Positions 4,372 through 5,874 of a DNA stretch of 5,874 nucleotides are shown one piece after another. How positions within the stretch are numbered: position 1 is the first letter of the stretch; the number at the start of each line of letters is the position of its first letter. This DNA comes from an uncultured Collinsella sp. (GTDB lineage Bacteria; Actinomycetota; Coriobacteriia; Coriobacteriales; Coriobacteriaceae). The notes beneath the pieces are model-generated. The model was not told the DNA's origin, did no database searches, and was given only the letters and a program-made list of their open reading frames with translations. Location: contig URAQ01000115.1 of the NCBI GenBank assembly GCA_900545875.1, positions 1 to 5,874 on the forward strand, given 5' to 3'. Position numbers and translations under genes: made by a program.

Positions 4372-5619
4372 CTATTTCTCGCTTCTCTGTATATAGGCGT
4401 TGATGAAGTCTTCGTAGCCTTTAACTGCTTTTATTTCTGATTGTTGAACGAGGCTTGTATACGTTTTGAGCGTGATATTGGGGTCCGCGTGGCCAAGAAT
4501 ACCTTGCACGCTTCTAACGTCCGATCCGTTCGCCAGCATAAAAGTGCTTACACAATGCCTGAGCTGATGCGGGCAGATGCCCTTATATAGCTTTCCGCCA
4601 GTCGAATTGTTCGGCTCATAGATTCCAAGATTGCAGCTAACTGCGAAATCGCGAAACCAATGGTTGAAGATGTAGTTTTTCATGTGACAGACAGTAGGGA
4701 CCCCTTGCTCGACGGCAATATCGCTAATGATGGGAGTTCTGCCAGTCTGGGACAGCCCCAGAGAGGCCAGGAGCTCTTTTTGTATGGCTGACCATGATTG
4801 AAGACGTTCGGCCAAGGTTTCTCCAACGGGGATTTTGCGTTGGCTTTCTTGTGACTTGGGTGCCCTCAGTTCATGGTCGTTGGTGTACTGCCTGTCAATT
4901 TTCAAGGTTTTATTGGCAGGGTCCCAATCGCGCCATTCGAGGCCCAACATCTCGCCTTTCCGCATACCCGTATACACTAGTACTAGCGTACCGACAGCTT
5001 CGGCGGTGAGCTCAATGTGTTGAAGATGTGTGCATAGGGTAGCTACCTGGTCGATTGTCAGTGATTCTCTTTTGTTGCGTGGTCTGCGAACGTGAACGGT
5101 AGCGCAGGGGTTTCGGTCAATTATTCGCTTCGCGACTGCATTCGAGAGAATTTGACGCAACTTCGCGTTGATCCGCACAAGCTCCGATGGCTTGTATTTT
5201 CCCGTGCGACGAGCTTCGGCATATGTTTCTTCGATTAGATCGGGAGTCAGCCCCTCAATTGTCTGAAACGCACCGAATAGGTCTTCGATATGCCTGCAAT
5301 CGTATGCTTCTCTTTCATAGCTCGTTGGCGCAAGCTCGGTGTCCCTATTTTCATGAAAGGCCCAGCAGTAGGATGCAAGCAGAGTTGGCTTTTTAGTTTT
5401 AGAGACCGTGCCAGAAGAGTTGATTTCTGCCAGCTTGGCCTGCATTGCAGCCTTTGCCTCTGTTTTAGTCTTGCAGTGAACCGTATAAGTTGGGGATCGT
5501 TTGTAGCGTCCCGTCTTAGGGTCCTTGATTCCAAGTGAAAAATAATAGCGATAGGTGTTAGGCGACCTCTTGTCTTTCCAACACGTGCCTCTTCCGCTAA
5601 TGAGTGGTTGTTCTGACAT
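4372..5619 (-). CDS. Tyrosine recombinase (phage/ICE-type integrase)
   Basis: A 415-residue site-specific recombinase that would insert and excise the element at the neighbouring tRNA-Arg gene. Residues about 1-70 form an N-terminal arm-DNA-binding domain (strands around YRYYFSLGIKD and YTVHCKTKTEAKAAM). About 75-185 is the SAM-like core-binding domain. The C-terminal catalytic domain carries the full active site: R220 (TGMRKGEM), K255 (APKSQ), H351 and R354 (HQLRH), H377 (LGHAD) and the nucleophile Y387 (KTYTSL). It has the length and order of a complete, probably active enzyme. I chose ATG 5619 (MSEQPL) because GGAG lies seven bases upstream; ATG 5637 overlaps that stretch and has no ribosome site. 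The gene begins about 190 bases from the att junction and reads away from it. GC is clearly lower than in the cargo genes. Confidence 0.95.
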   Translation of the reverse strand: MSEQPLISGRGTCWKDKRSPNTYRYYFSLGIKDPKTGRYKRSPTYTVHCKTKTEAKAAMQAKLAEINSSGTVSKTKKPTLLASYCWAFHENRDTELAPTSYEREAYDCRHIEDLFGAFQTIEGLTPDLIEETYAEARRTGKYKPSELVRINAKLRQILSNAVAKRIIDRNPCATVHVRRPRNKRESLTIDQVATLCTHLQHIELTAEAVGTLVLVYTGMRKGEMLGLEWRDWDPANKTLKIDRQYTNDHELRAPKSQESQRKIPVGETLAERLQSWSAIQKELLASLGLSQTGRTPIISDIAVEQGVPTVCHMKNYIFNHWFRDFAVSCNLGIYEPNNSTGGKLYKGICPHQLRHCVSTFMLANGSDVRSVQGILGHADPNITLKTYTSLVQQSEIKAVKGYEDFINAYIQRSEK

Positions 5620-5632
5620 CTTTGCACTCCGT

Positions 5633-5662
5633 TTCATTGATGAGTTTTCAACAATTCATTGA
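5633..5662. repeat. Direct repeats of TTCATTGA near the integrase start
   Basis: TTCATTGA occurs at 5633-5640 and 5655-5662, 22 bases apart (about two helical turns). The near-copy TTCAATGA occurs at 5767-5774 between the integrase and the att junction, and again at 4167-4174 beside the excisionase-like gene. Short repeated sites on both flanks are what integrase arm-type or excisionase binding sites look like, but an 8-mer in AT-rich DNA can recur by chance. Confidence 0.35.
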
Positions 5663-5810
5663 GTGCAGTTTAGCTAAAGCCGTTAGTAATATGTTTGTAA
5701 AAGCGTAGTCGCAGCTATCAGAGGCAAAAGACACAAACTGCTGTGTTTATCTGCGGTTATATGGTGTTCAATGATGTTTGATGAATGGTAGGGGGGAGCA
5801 TTAAATCATA
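5663..5810. other. Non-coding stretch between the integrase gene and the att junction
   Basis: AT-rich, with no open frame of note. It holds the palindrome and candidate promoter described at 5668-5701, a TTCAATGA site (5767-5774) and an inverted repeat of TTCA/TGAA halves around 5767-5785. It also holds a GGGGGGAG run (5791-5798) that can pair partly with the CTCC at 5812-5815. The size and content suit the element-side arm of an integrase attachment site. Confidence 0.45.
5668..5701 (-). promoter_or_regulatory. Candidate integrase promoter overlapping a palindrome
   Basis: On the - strand TTTACA (complement of 5696-5701) and TTTAGC (complement of 5673-5678) are separated by 17 bases, a weak -35/-10 pair upstream of the integrase. 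The putative -10 lies within the perfect palindrome TTTAGCTAAA (5669-5678), which reads GTTTAGCTAAAG with its flanks. This would suit a repressor site controlling integrase expression. Confidence 0.3.
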
Positions 5811-5856
5811 TCTCCTAAAGCGGGTGTCGACGGTTCGAATCCGCCCGGGGGCACCA
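5811..5856 (+). tRNA. 3' half of a tRNA-Arg(CCU) gene: attachment-site junction (attR-like)
   Basis: Read as a tRNA, the segment gives base 31 (5811) and an anticodon loop CTCCTAA (5812-5818, anticodon CCU). Then come the 3' anticodon strand (5819-5823), a five-base variable region, a T stem and loop (5829-5845, loop TTCGAAT), the 3' acceptor strand CGGGGGC (5846-5852) and ACCA (5853-5856). Bases upstream of 5811 do not complete the anticodon stem, and there is no D arm or 5' acceptor strand. The tRNA is therefore cut at the anticodon loop, a well-known crossover position for tRNA-targeting integrases. This is the junction copy displaced by the element or carried by it. The T stem has an A-C mismatch (5830/5844), compatible with a non-functional copy. 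Confidence 0.8.
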
Positions 5857-5874
5857 GGGAATATGACGGCGTCG

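Overview
The window looks like one end of an integrative mobile element (small genomic island, satellite or prophage-like) in a high-GC Gram-positive host. Several signs point that way: a tRNA 3' half with an encoded CCA end at the right edge, clear AGGAG-type ribosome binding sites, GC-rich cargo genes and a tyrosine integrase next to the tRNA fragment. The style of the metallophosphoesterases and integrase suggests an actinobacterium, possibly class Coriobacteriia. That placement is my impression from protein style and has not been tested by any search.

Layout, left to right. Positions 1-340 are AT-richer, contain no convincing long gene and hold several hairpins. The last hairpin is a good intrinsic terminator (286-317) just upstream of the ribosome binding site of the first cargo gene, so this stretch may be a regulated leader. 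Positions 341-2438 hold three metal-dependent phosphoesterase genes on the + strand. Their stops and starts overlap (ATGA, then TGATG), as in a translationally coupled operon. The second and third are clear paralogs. At 2412-2450 a long hairpin made of four CTAGAA units, spaced exactly 11 bp, overlaps the operon's stop codon and separates it from the next, convergent gene. Positions 2481-3041 (- strand) encode a 186-residue, almost entirely coiled-coil protein. Positions 3042-3511 form an AT-richer gap with short repeats and at most one doubtful small ORF.

The right third is the mobility module, all on the - strand: tyrosine integrase (4372-5619), then a small excisionase-like HTH protein (3908-4153), then a winged-HTH protein (3512-3898). 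The excisionase-like gene has its own candidate promoter and a large 5' hairpin. To the right of the integrase lie short repeats and then the 3' half of a tRNA-Arg(CCU) gene beginning at the anticodon loop, which is the expected junction left by tRNA-targeted integration. The opposite junction is not visible.

Inferred working model: integrase and the excisionase-like protein move the element, and the winged-HTH protein regulates or helps replicate it. The GC-rich block 341-3041 (three phosphoesterases plus a coiled-coil protein) is a cargo cassette set between AT-richer element sequences. The cargo's function is unknown. Removal of a phosphorylated signal or nucleic-acid product during phage or element conflict is possible, but nothing in the sequence proves it.
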